Positions 8,419 to 17,008 of a stretch of DNA of 21,759 nt are shown here, in pieces (position 1 is the stretch's first letter; the number at the start of each line of letters is the position of its first letter). The translations under genes and the position numbers were made by a program. The DNA is from an uncultured Collinsella sp. (GTDB lineage Bacteria; Actinomycetota; Coriobacteriia; Coriobacteriales; Coriobacteriaceae). The stretch is from assembly GCA_934630385.1 (NCBI GenBank), contig CAKTWE010000028.1:1-21759 (forward strand). Reading direction: 5' to 3'. The notes under the pieces are model-generated. The model searched no databases, was not told where the DNA came from, and saw only the letters and a program-made list of their open reading frames with translations.

Positions 8419-8427
8419 ACTATAGCA
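8419..8427 (-). promoter_or_regulatory. candidate extended -10 promoter for the magnesium operon
   Basis: On the minus strand TGC is followed directly by TATAGT (8419-8424), an extended -10 element, with no clear -35. Transcription would begin near 8412, giving a leader of about 205 nt before the TTG start, long enough for the structures described at 8266-8405. The rest of the gene-free stretch up to 8526 contains a small CTGCA/TGCAG hairpin (8460-8472) and nothing else I recognise. Confidence 0.4.
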
Positions 8428-8526
8428 TCAGCATCGCGCCGTGGCGCCGAATTTATGCGCTGCACATTGCAGGCATACCAAACGCTGACGCATCCGTGAC
8501 ATAGTCATTGGGACGTTCTTAAACGA

Positions 8527-9933
8527 CTATTCCGTGGTGTCGTCATTTTCGGCGAGCTGGGGGAACACGGCGTTTTTGGGCATGGTGACCTTCGTCAGCG
8601 AGGTGAGCTTTTTGCTCAGCGATGTATCCGTCTTGACCAGATCGCTCAACGTCACGATTTTGTAGCCGTCGGCAATAAGCCCGTCGATAATTTGCGGCAG
8701 CGCCTCGAGCGTCTGCTCGGAGCACTCATCGCTATCGGTGAGCAGCACGATATTGCCCGGCGTCACCGAATCCAGCACCGTCGAGACCTGCTCGTCGGCA
8801 CCGTTTAACAGCCAATCGCCCGAATCGATATTCCACGAGACCACCGCGGACACCAAATCCATCGAGTCGATCCAGTTTTGCTCGTCAAAGGCGGCGTACG
8901 GGGCACGCAGCAGCATCGTCTTCACGCCGGTCGCCGACTTGATGGCGTCGGTGCCCTTCGAAATTTGCTCGCGCACCGTCTCGCGGTCCTCACCCTTGAG
9001 CGAATCGTCGCTGTAGCTGTTGGAACCGATCTCACATCCGGCATCGACAATCGCCTTGGCCGTAGCGGGGTTGCCCTCTACACTATCGCCCGAAAGAAAG
9101 AACGTTGCAGCGACGCCCTTCTCTTTGAGCACCTGCAAAATCTGTTTGGTAGCGCCGCTGGGGCCCTCGTCAAACGTCAGGGCCACGACCTTCTCATTGC
9201 CCTTGGGCGCCACGCTGGCACAGGCGACGATGCAATCGGTGGCGGGCACGACCTCGCCGCGGTCCTGCGTCTTACCCGACTGTTCGCCGACCCACACCTC
9301 GGAACGACCCTGGACGCCCCAGGTTTGCACGTACTCGATGGCGCCCGTGCCCTCGACTTTGAGCTTGGGCTCGATGGTCGTAGCCTGCACCTCGTGCTTC
9401 TCGTAGACGTTGCGGCCATCTTTAATCGAGATCTTCTCGCCGCCGGTAAGCTCGCGGCTATCCCACTTGCCCTGCTTTACGCGCTTGCCGTCAACCTTCA
9501 CCGACAGCTTTTCACCGCCATGGCGTTTGAGCACACTGTCGTCGACCGCCAGCAGGTCGCCGGCAGAATAGGTGTCGGTCAGCTCCTGATCGTCGATAAG
9601 CGTCTGCAGCGTAGAGCCCACGCGCACCGCGGTTTGCTCTCCGTTGAGCACGACGTCCACGCTACGGTTGATGTAGCCCACGACGGCGGCGACAAACAGT
9701 ACGAACGCGCAGCCCACGGCGATGAGCGCGTAGGGCAGGCGAGATGAACGGCGGGGCGAACGCCCGTTGCCGATGCGTGCACTGCGATCGCTAAACCCAC
9801 GGCTGTGGTTGAGGTACACCGCGCCGGGCTTACGACGACGGCGGCGCTGGCCGCTGGGCAACTGCCCCAAGTCGCGACGCACCGTCGGGCGCGCACTCGA
9901 TCGCCCGTTAACATTGGATCCGTTTTGGCGCAT
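8527..9933 (-). CDS. membrane-anchored NodB-fold polysaccharide deacetylase-like protein, metal site lost
   Basis: A 468-residue protein: basic cytoplasmic tail (1-65), one transmembrane helix (68-88), a DUF348-like extracellular segment (about 90-155), a linker, then a NodB domain (about 248-435). Active enzymes of this fold remove acetyl groups from peptidoglycan or chitin-like sugars using a metal bound by Asp-His-His. Motif 1 reads TFDEGP (253-258; canonical TFDDGP). In motif 2 both metal-binding histidines are replaced: the usual NHTYSH reads SNSYSD, so Asn305 and Asp309. RAPY (343-346) and DSGDW (370-374) are kept. Motif 5 reads LLTD, with Thr399 where a His is expected. It is probably inactive or uses altered chemistry, perhaps binding glycan. 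The ATG at 9933 has a purine-rich GGGGGAGGG ending 3 nt upstream. It appears to be a single-gene unit between a hairpin and the magnesium-operon promoter. Confidence 0.8.
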   Translation of the reverse strand: MRQNGSNVNGRSSARPTVRRDLGQLPSGQRRRRRKPGAVYLNHSRGFSDRSARIGNGRSPRRSSRLPYALIAVGCAFVLFVAAVVGYINRSVDVVLNGEQTAVRVGSTLQTLIDDQELTDTYSAGDLLAVDDSVLKRHGGEKLSVKVDGKRVKQGKWDSRELTGGEKISIKDGRNVYEKHEVQATTIEPKLKVEGTGAIEYVQTWGVQGRSEVWVGEQSGKTQDRGEVVPATDCIVACASVAPKGNEKVVALTFDEGPSGATKQILQVLKEKGVAATFFLSGDSVEGNPATAKAIVDAGCEIGSNSYSDDSLKGEDRETVREQISKGTDAIKSATGVKTMLLRAPYAAFDEQNWIDSMDLVSAVVSWNIDSGDWLLNGADEQVSTVLDSVTPGNIVLLTDSDECSEQTLEALPQIIDGLIADGYKIVTLSDLVKTDTSLSKKLTSLTKVTMPKNAVFPQLAENDDTTE

Positions 9934-9954
9934 GTGCCCTCCCCCATAAACACA

Positions 9955-9984
9955 GCGAGCCGGAGTTACATGTCTCCGGCTCGC
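9955..9984 (-). terminator. hairpin terminator after the PRC-barrel gene
   Basis: A perfect 11-bp stem (9955-9965 with 9974-9984) with an 8-nt loop lies 21 nt after the PRC-barrel gene stop and just before the deacetylase-like gene. On the minus strand it is followed by TGTGTTTAT, a weak T-rich tract, so termination may be partial and the downstream gene could be reached by read-through. Confidence 0.6.
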
Positions 9985-10005
9985 CTCCCATCGTTTGGTA
10001 TGTCG

Positions 10006-10761
10006 CTATTTGTTAGCTTTCGACGAGCCCCCGCTCGCCTTTTGATATTCGTCCTTAAAGGCCTTGAACATGCCGCGCGTCTTGCCGAGTTGCTTGCCCA
10101 GCGCGCGGCTGCCCTTGTCAACGGCAGCCGAACCCTTGTCGTCGAGCACCTTGGCACCCTTTTTGACCTTGTCGCTTACCACGACACTCGCCTCGGCAGC
10201 CTTGGCGGCCGCACCGCCCGAATACCCGAGCGTCTTGACCTCATCCGAGACGATCATCGCGCCGTTATCGTAGCCGCGCAGCATCGTCGGCGGCACCTGT
10301 GTGTCACCCACCAACATGCTCGATGCGGCGCTGGCGGTCACATAGAACGTCTGCACAATGCCAGTACGCGGTTTAAACTCAACGTCCGAGCAATAGCCCA
10401 CGACATCGCCCGATTCCGTGCGCACGTCCATACCGACCCAGATAATGCAGTCGTCCAGGTTGATATCGAGGCGCTTGGCAGCGGCGGCATCGTAGGTGCC
10501 CTTGGCATCATCGACCGCAATGGCACCCTCGTAGACACCGATGGCATCGAGCGCCACAAACCGGTCGGGGCGTTCGATCATGCCCGCGATATCGGACTGG
10601 CGAACCATAAATCCCACCACGCGCGTGCCGCCCGGCGAAAAGACCGGAAAGTGAATCTTACCGAGCTTTTTGGGGCTGCGCGGCGTGCCGTCCTTTTTAG
10701 TACGCTTGTCCTCGGCGGGCTTGCGGTAAACCTTGATGCCGACAAAATCCCCGGTGCGCAT
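10006..10761 (-). CDS. PRC-barrel domain protein with Lys/Ala-rich C-terminal tail
   Basis: A 251-residue protein without signal peptide or membrane helix. Residues 1-90 (MRTGDFVGIKVYRK... IHFPVFSPGGTRVVGFMV) and about 110-180 (LDDCIIWVGMDVRTESGDVVGYCSDVEF) each look like a PRC barrel, a small beta fold found in RimM and in many proteins of unknown role. Residues 190-251 are Ala/Lys/Ser-rich and probably helical. Its ATG shares one base with the stop of the upstream YtxH gene (TAATG), so translation is coupled and the two products are likely made together. The MgtE-like protein in this window also carries PRC repeats. No enzymatic function can be assigned. Confidence 0.7.
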   Translation of the reverse strand: MRTGDFVGIKVYRKPAEDKRTKKDGTPRSPKKLGKIHFPVFSPGGTRVVGFMVRQSDIAGMIERPDRFVALDAIGVYEGAIAVDDAKGTYDAAAAKRLDINLDDCIIWVGMDVRTESGDVVGYCSDVEFKPRTGIVQTFYVTASAASSMLVGDTQVPPTMLRGYDNGAMIVSDEVKTLGYSGGAAAKAAEASVVVSDKVKKGAKVLDDKGSAAVDKGSRALGKQLGKTRGMFKAFKDEYQKASGGSSKANK

Positions 10762-11150
10762 TATGCCTCGGTCGAAGGCTCCGCAGCCTCGGTGTCGGCC
10801 TCGACGGCGTTCTCGACCACGACATCGGCGGCGGGCGTCACGTTGCCACCCGAGATGGCATCGTTGAGCTGCTCGCGCAGTTGGTCCATGCGCTCGCGGG
10901 CCAAGTCGACCTTGGCACGCAGGTCATCGGTCTTAGCGTCGACCATCGGGCCGAAGTCACTGACCGCGGCGCGGGCCTCCTCGGCACCGTGCTCGTAGGT
11001 GTCGCGCATGTTATCCCAAGCATCGTTGGCGATATCGGCAGCCATGGCGCGGGTCTCGGCACCCGAACGCGGGGCCAGGGCAACGCCGATGATAGCGCCG
11101 GCGGCAGCACCAAAGAGCGCGCCGGAGACAAAGCTGAAAGTCTTTCCCAT
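10761..11150 (-). CDS. YtxH-family small membrane protein
   Basis: About 129 residues. The N-terminus MGKTFSFVSGALFGAAAGAIIGVALAPRSGAETR is a glycine/alanine-rich membrane segment followed by the APRSGxETR stretch typical of YtxH proteins, which are often linked to envelope or general stress. The rest is a charged helical region (DLRAKVDLARERMDQLREQLND), likely a coiled coil, then a Glu/Ala tail. The frame is open further upstream, but the ATG at 11148-11150 is chosen because AGGAGAGGA lies just before it; an ATG two codons earlier is possible but too close to the ribosome site. It overlaps the PRC-barrel gene by one base. The exact role is unknown. Confidence 0.75.
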   Translation of the reverse strand: MGKTFSFVSGALFGAAAGAIIGVALAPRSGAETRAMAADIANDAWDNMRDTYEHGAEEARAAVSDFGPMVDAKTDDLRAKVDLARERMDQLREQLNDAISGGNVTPAADVVVENAVEADTEAAEPSTEA

Positions 11151-11167
11151 GATCATTCCTCTCCTGC

Positions 11168-11207
11168 GGGCACCTCGGTGCCCACCGTTTGAATGCTGTC
11201 CATTATA
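11168..11207 (-). promoter_or_regulatory. candidate ytxH promoter with leader hairpin
   Basis: On the minus strand a perfect TATAAT lies at 11202-11207, without a good -35, about 52 nt before the YtxH start. Within the short leader, 11168-11183 forms a 6-bp hairpin (GGGCAC/GTGCCC) with a CGAG tetraloop, ending a few bases before the ribosome-binding site. The hairpin is visible in the sequence; promoter activity is inferred. Confidence 0.4.
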
Positions 11208-11286
11208 CCCGCAGCGCAACACTTGCCGCCCCGCTCATCTGCGTACGGCAAAAGCGCAGGTAGACGGTAGTGATAAACGTGTGAGC

Positions 11287-12120
11287 TTACTCCTGCGGCA
11301 GGGCCGGCATGGCCACCGTCGCGGCAGGGTCCTCGCCGGAACCGTCCACGAGCGGCAGGCTGCCCTCGTGCGCAGGTCCTGCCGGAACCGTTGCCGCACC
11401 GCCAAAGACGGCAGCGGGGACCTCATGGCTCTCGACGGTCGCGCCTTCGGTATCAATAGCCACCTGCGGCTCGTCGTCAAAGCTGGGAACGCCCTGGGGC
11501 TCGGTAGGGTCGGCGGCCGTATCGGAAACGGGCTCGGCGGCGGTTTCACCGTCAGCAGCGGCGTCGTCCTCAACAGCATCCTCTGCCACGCCCTCGCCAT
11601 TCGCGGCGGCGACGGCCTCGTGCGGATCTTTGCCCTCGGCCTCGGCACGCATGCCCAGCACCAGGTTGCGCAGGCCCGCGACCGTGCCCTCCACGTCGGG
11701 AGCCGGCTGGTCGGAGTGCAGGTAGGCCCAGTCCATCATAAAGGTGGCCGAAGACAGCGCACCGATGGCCAGCGCATCATCGGGGCACGAAAGCTCAATC
11801 TCAAAGACGCGCTCGTCGTGCTCGCTCACGCGGGTGCGGCCGCACGAAATGCTGCCCGCAAGGCCGGTCTCGTTCATGAGCTCGACCGTCACGTGCTCAA
11901 GCAGATGGCAAAGCTCGGTCTGGCCCATGCAGTCCTGGAACTCACGACCGGAATCACCCAGACACAAGTGCTTGGCAATCGCCGGCACCAGGTAATACAC
12001 GCGCGCCGTGGCCTCGATATCCTCCGAGGTCATGAGCGGCATGCCGGAGTTCACCAGCACATGCGCGCAGATCTTGTCCTCGCTGACGGTGACCTTAAGG
12101 ATGTTGAACAGGCCTGCCAT
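11287..12120 (-). CDS. stand-alone domain resembling the N-terminal domain of cyanophycin synthetase, with acidic tail
   Basis: A 277-residue protein. Residues 1-140 contain CHLLEHVTVELMNETGLAG (71-89), then CGRTRVSEHDERVFEIEL. This run (HxxEHV.xEL....LAG....GrTR.....vf.i) resembles the N-terminal domain of cyanophycin synthetase CphA. The ATP-grasp and Mur-ligase domains of that enzyme are absent here. HLLEH is also an HxxEH motif, a known zinc-site pattern in other families. Residues 155-277 are Ala/Glu/Asp/Pro-rich, probably disordered. GGGGAG 4 nt before the ATG supports the start. It follows the CorC-type gene by 24 nt in one transcription unit. I infer a shared domain, not cyanophycin synthesis; function unknown. 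Confidence 0.6.
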   Translation of the reverse strand: MAGLFNILKVTVSEDKICAHVLVNSGMPLMTSEDIEATARVYYLVPAIAKHLCLGDSGREFQDCMGQTELCHLLEHVTVELMNETGLAGSISCGRTRVSEHDERVFEIELSCPDDALAIGALSSATFMMDWAYLHSDQPAPDVEGTVAGLRNLVLGMRAEAEGKDPHEAVAAANGEGVAEDAVEDDAAADGETAAEPVSDTAADPTEPQGVPSFDDEPQVAIDTEGATVESHEVPAAVFGGAATVPAGPAHEGSLPLVDGSGEDPAATVAMPALPQE

Positions 12121-12144
12121 AACTCTCCCCTACTCTTCCTTGCC

Positions 12145-13518
<1,374 letters not shown>

Positions 13519-13632
13519 CGGGAGTTTCTCGAACCTCCAAGATTCGGGACGTTGGGTAGTAAGCGTAGGTGACGGATAGGGCAGTTGCGCCCGGCGGCCG
13601 CTTGGATGGGCCCGCAGGCACAGACGGGATCG

Positions 13633-14316
13633 CTAGATTACGAAGAGGATCACCGCCATGAACTGGAAGATGCTGCCGGCGAGCACCCACAGGTGAAACA
13701 CGCTGTGCAGATAGCGCACGTTTTTGGCGATATAGAACGGCACGCCCGCGGTGTAGCACACGCCGCCGACAGCGAGCAAGGCAAGTGCCACGGGGTTGAG
13801 CAGCGACACGAGCTCGGGCAGCTTAAAGACGACGAGCCAGCCCATCAGCAGATAGACCAGGCCGCTTACCCAATGCGGCTGGCGCTCGCGCAAAAAGCAC
13901 TCGAGGGCGATCCCGACGATGGCGATGGCCCATACGGCAAAAAACAGCACGGGGCCGCCGTCGTTTGCCAGCGTGATGAGGCAAAACGGCGTATAGCTGC
14001 CGGCAATGAGCAGATAGATACAGCTGTGGTCGATGATGCGGAACACGCGCTTGGCGCCCGCGGGCTGAATCGCATGGTAGAGCGTGGAGGCAAGGTATTC
14101 GAGGATAATGCTGGCGCCGTAGACGATTGCCGCGGCCATATGCGCCGGACCGCCACCGCGAAGAGCGGCAAATACGATCAGGAGCACAAGACCTGCGATG
14201 CCCAGCAGGCAACCGACACCATGGGTGACGGAGTTCATGATCTCCTCGCCCACCGTGTAGTGCGGAACGGCCGCGGCCTTAGGTCGCGGCTTGGAACTGT
14301 CGCTCGAATCGGACAT
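13633..14316 (-). CDS. hemolysin III / PAQR family membrane protein
   Basis: About 227 residues and seven predicted membrane segments, matching the HlyIII/YqfA branch of the PAQR superfamily. Conserved residues are visible: GEEIMNSVTHGVG near the N-terminus, LASTLYHA after helix 2, RIIDHSCIYLLIAGSYTP, and YLHSVFHLWVLAG before the last helix; the histidines and Asp are the presumed metal ligands. The family is linked to membrane-fluidity homeostasis and hydrolase-type activity, but the bacterial role is poorly defined and the name hemolysin is historical. The frame can begin at a TTG at 14334, but GGAGG lies over that codon, so the ATG at 14314-14316 is chosen. It is divergent from the alpha/beta hydrolase. 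Confidence 0.88.
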   Translation of the reverse strand: MSDSSDSSKPRPKAAAVPHYTVGEEIMNSVTHGVGCLLGIAGLVLLIVFAALRGGGPAHMAAAIVYGASIILEYLASTLYHAIQPAGAKRVFRIIDHSCIYLLIAGSYTPFCLITLANDGGPVLFFAVWAIAIVGIALECFLRERQPHWVSGLVYLLMGWLVVFKLPELVSLLNPVALALLAVGGVCYTAGVPFYIAKNVRYLHSVFHLWVLAGSIFQFMAVILFVI

Positions 14317-14351
14317 GCCGGTTACATCCTCCAACGTAAATAGTTCTCAAC

Positions 14352-14357
14352 ACTATA
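14352..14357 (-). promoter_or_regulatory. candidate -10 of the hemolysin III gene
   Basis: TATAGT on the minus strand, about 35 nt before the chosen start. The -35 region is poor, so this is a weak call based on position and the -10 match. Confidence 0.3.
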
Positions 14358-14423
14358 TCAAAGCGTCTGGGTACGTGCGAAATTTGCACCGTATGTGACC
14401 CTTTGTTTACCCATTCTTTGCTT

Positions 14424-14482
14424 GTTGACGCATCAACGGCGAACGTCCATAATGCGCTTGTTTTAAATGTTGATGTATCAAC
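14424..14482 (+). promoter_or_regulatory. promoter with two matching palindromic operators
   Basis: Two copies of GTTGAYGYATCAAC occur: GTTGACGCATCAAC at 14424-14437 and GTTGATGTATCAAC at 14469-14482, with centres 45 bp apart. The first overlaps a -35 TTGACG (14426-14431), which is followed after 16 nt by CATAAT (14448-14453). The second lies between the predicted transcription start and the AAGGAG ribosome site. Such paired sites around a promoter indicate control by a dimeric repressor, perhaps with looping. The regulator is not encoded in this window. Confidence 0.6.
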
Positions 14483-14502
14483 ATCTTTAAGGAGAGCCGT
14501 AA

Positions 14503-15468
14503 ATGTCTCAAAGCGCACACCCCCATCGAAAGCTTAAGATAACCGTCGTTGTTGCGCTGGCGCTCGTTGTCACGTTGCTCGGATTTGCCGGCAACTTTTT
14601 GTTTGACTTTGCCCTGAACCCCCAAGCGCCATACACCATGAAGATGATGCAGGATGGCAAAGACGACAAAAAAGGTGAGCAGCCGGATGCCGAGGAAACC
14701 GAGGCGCGGGCATGGTTTAAAGAGAATCGCGAGAGCAGCAGCCTCACCGCAGATGACGGGACCGAGCTTGCCGCTTGGTATTTTGCCGCCCCAGAGACCA
14801 CACACAATTACGCTGTCTGCTTGCACGGATACACCGATGAGCCTATCGGTATGGCCCGATACGCCAAACGATTCCATGACCGCAGCATGAATGTGCTCGC
14901 ACCCGCCGCCCGCGCCCACGAGCGCTCCGGCGGCGACTATATCGGCATGGGCTGGCCCGAGCGCCTCGACATCGTCGCATGGATCGAGCGAATCGTACAG
15001 GCTGACCCCGAGGCGCGCATCCTGGTCTTTGGCGAGTCGATGGGTGCGGCAACCGCCATGAACGTCGCGGGGGAATCTCTGCCCGCAAACGTGAAATGCA
15101 TTATCGAGGACTGCGGTTATACGAGTGTTTGGGACGAGTTTTCTCTGCAGCTCAAGGACGTGTTCGGCTTGCCCAGCTTTCCCTTGCTCGATGTAGCAAA
15201 CTTGGTATGCAACGTGCGCGCGGGCTACGACTTTCATAAGGCGAGCAGTGTGGAGCAACTCAAACACGCGACGGTTCCCATGCTGTTTATCCACGGCGAC
15301 CAGGACACCTTTGTGCCGTACAGTATGCTCGACCAAAACTACGAGGCGTGCGCCAGCAAAGTCAAGCAAAAGCTCACCATCCATGGCGCCACCCACGCCA
15401 AGAGTGCGCAAGTTGACCCCGAGCTCTACTGGAACACGGTCAACAACTTCCTCGACGAGTATTTTTAG
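14503..15468 (+). CDS. membrane-anchored alpha/beta hydrolase
   Basis: A 321-residue protein with a basic start, one N-terminal transmembrane segment (about residues 12-33: VVVALALVVTLLGFAGNFLF) and an alpha/beta hydrolase domain facing outward. The oxyanion-hole region is CLHGYTDEP, the nucleophile elbow is GESMG with Ser179, the acid is Asp268 in HGDQDTFVP (or Asp266), and the base is His298 in HGATHAKS. The family resembles Bem46/YqkD-type serine hydrolases; the substrate, ester or peptide, is unknown. AGGAG lies 8 nt before the ATG. It is a single gene with its own doubly operated promoter and a downstream bidirectional terminator, so it is probably inducible. Confidence 0.85.
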   Translation: MSQSAHPHRKLKITVVVALALVVTLLGFAGNFLFDFALNPQAPYTMKMMQDGKDDKKGEQPDAEETEARAWFKENRESSSLTADDGTELAAWYFAAPETTHNYAVCLHGYTDEPIGMARYAKRFHDRSMNVLAPAARAHERSGGDYIGMGWPERLDIVAWIERIVQADPEARILVFGESMGAATAMNVAGESLPANVKCIIEDCGYTSVWDEFSLQLKDVFGLPSFPLLDVANLVCNVRAGYDFHKASSVEQLKHATVPMLFIHGDQDTFVPYSMLDQNYEACASKVKQKLTIHGATHAKSAQVDPELYWNTVNNFLDEYF

Positions 15469-15510
15469 GCAAACAGTACGGTTTACTGGTCTATCTGACC
15501 CCCTATTTTC

Positions 15511-15632
15511 GGAAGTGCGGAGAAAATCGCGGGAAGCCCGATCAGACCACAGTTTTACCAACAATTTATCAGGGGTTTTGTTGCCAAAAATCGGTTTGTG
15601 GTCGGCGGTATTCGATTTTTCGCCGCACTTCC
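15511..15632. repeat. 122-nt nested fold-back element
   Basis: Three nested pairs of inverted arms lie on one axis: outer 15511-15520 with 15623-15632 (10 bp perfect, extended by a GAAAATCG/CGATTTTTC match with a bulge), middle 15545-15551 with 15597-15603 (GACCACA), and inner 15559-15564 with 15578-15583 (CAACAA). It lies between two convergent genes, just before a terminator, and codes for nothing. It could be a MITE-like mobile remnant or a structured RNA; no target-site duplication is obvious. Confidence 0.6.
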
Positions 15633-15633
15633 A

Positions 15634-15672
15634 AAAAGCCGCCCGCGAGCGTTGTGCTCGCGGGCGGCTTTT
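15634..15672. terminator. bidirectional Rho-independent terminator
   Basis: A perfect 17-bp stem (15634-15650 with 15656-15672) with a 5-nt loop. A-runs and T-runs are at its ends, so both strands finish in four or five Ts. It separates the convergent alpha/beta hydrolase (+) and DUF362 (-) genes and can serve both. Confidence 0.9.
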
Positions 15673-15719
15673 GCTCAACTAACGCTACAAAGGCGCTTGT
15701 TTTGTCCAATAGTTAGGCG

Positions 15720-16925
15720 CTACTTGACCTCGATGAGCTCATACTCGCTCGTGCCCAGGCCGATCTTTTCGGCGTGCGCGATGCACGCGCGCCAGTCGGT
15801 GTCGGGATGCGTGATGCAGAAGGGGTCACGCGCCTGCTCGCCCTCCAGATGCTCGTGATTGTGCTCCATCTTGGCCGCGCTATCGGTGAGCTCGGTGTTG
15901 GGCAGCGGCTCGGACGCCATGACGGCATCGGCACAGGCCTGGTCGATGGCGACCGGGTCGAAACTCGCGAACATGCCGATGTCGTTGACGATAGGCGTAT
16001 CGTTTTCGGGATGGCAATCGCAGTTAGGGCTAATATCCATGGCAAGCGAGATATGGAAGCTCGGGCGGCCGTCGACGACGGCCTTGGTGTACTCGGCAAT
16101 CTTGCAGTTGAGCACGTCGGCCGCGGCGTCATAGCCGGGCTTGATGCAGTCCTGGTTGCATGCCGCAATGCAGCGTCCGCAGCCAACGCAGCGATCGTGG
16201 TCGATGGCAGCCACGTGCACCGTGCGAGTAGCGCCGCTGGCAAGCTCGCGCTCGCGGGTGTCGTCGAACGAGATGGCATTGTGCGCGCAGATCTTTTCGC
16301 AGGCATGGCAGCCAACGCAGTGCTCGGTCGCGACGTTCGGCTTGCCGACGGCGTGCTGCTCCATCTTGCCGGCGCGGCTGCCGCCACCCATACCCAGGTT
16401 CTTCATGGCGCCGCCAAAACCGGCCTGCTCATGGCCCTTAAAGTGGGTGAGGCTGATCACAATATCGGCATCCATGAGTGCCTGACCGATCTTGGCCTCG
16501 CGCACGTACTCGCCGCCCTCGACCGGAACGAGCGCCTCGTCGGTACCCTTGAGGCCGTCGGCGATGATGATCTGGCAACCCGTGGCATACGGGGTAAAGC
16601 CGTTCTGATAGGCGGTGTCGATGTGCTCGAGCGCGTTTTTGCGGCTACCGACATAGAGCGTGTTGCAGTCGGTGAGGAAGGGCTTGCCGCCCAGCTCCTT
16701 CACGACATCCGCGACGGCGCGGGCGTAGTTGGGGCGCAAAAAGCTCAGGTTGCCCAGCTCGCCAAAGTGAATCTTGATGGCGACGAACTTGTTCTCAAAG
16801 TCAATCTGCTCGATACCGGCGTGACGGATGAGGCGCTTGAGCTTGTCGAGCTGGCTCTCGCGAGCATGCGTGCGCAGGTTGGTGAAGTACACCTTAGCGG
16901 GTGCTGCGGGTGCAGTTGCGGTCAT
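15720..16925 (-). CDS. DUF362 domain protein with two [4Fe-4S] clusters
   Basis: A 401-residue cytosolic protein. Residues 1-195 and about 262-345 make up the DUF362 fold (VAIKIHFGELGNLSFLRP, DADIVISLTHFKGHEQAGFGGAMKNLGMG). A ferredoxin-like insert between them has two CxxCxxCxxxC sets: Cys203, 206, 209, 213 and Cys246, 249, 252, 256, each able to bind a [4Fe-4S] cluster. DUF362 ferredoxin proteins are common in anaerobes; no reaction is firmly established, so a redox or electron-transfer role is only likely. The ATG at 16923-16925 has GAGGGG 8 nt upstream. It is monocistronic, with the terminator at 15634-15672 downstream and repeats starting 84 nt upstream. Confidence 0.88.
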   Translation of the reverse strand: MTATAPAAPAKVYFTNLRTHARESQLDKLKRLIRHAGIEQIDFENKFVAIKIHFGELGNLSFLRPNYARAVADVVKELGGKPFLTDCNTLYVGSRKNALEHIDTAYQNGFTPYATGCQIIIADGLKGTDEALVPVEGGEYVREAKIGQALMDADIVISLTHFKGHEQAGFGGAMKNLGMGGGSRAGKMEQHAVGKPNVATEHCVGCHACEKICAHNAISFDDTRERELASGATRTVHVAAIDHDRCVGCGRCIAACNQDCIKPGYDAAADVLNCKIAEYTKAVVDGRPSFHISLAMDISPNCDCHPENDTPIVNDIGMFASFDPVAIDQACADAVMASEPLPNTELTDSAAKMEHNHEHLEGEQARDPFCITHPDTDWRACIAHAEKIGLGTSEYELIEVK

Positions 16926-17008
16926 AGATCTATCCCCTCGGTCTATATGGCGTTACAGACATAGAGGATGGTACCCGTTAAAGTAGGGTCGAAGTCAAGC
17001 GCGAAACC

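Noticed and set aside
8397..8426. Plus-strand TTGACC-18-TATAGC promoter-like sequence opposite the magnesium operon promoter
   Set aside because: No plus-strand gene follows; the same bases form a better placed minus-strand extended -10. An antisense RNA cannot be excluded but has no other support.
8208..8430. M-box (ykoK) riboswitch
   Set aside because: Position fits, but I could not align the conserved M-box core by eye, so I report only a structured leader.
14407..15678. Minus-strand open frame of 423 codons across the alpha/beta hydrolase
   Set aside because: It runs antisense through the hydrolase and through the fold-back element and operators; the plus-strand product has an intact catalytic triad.
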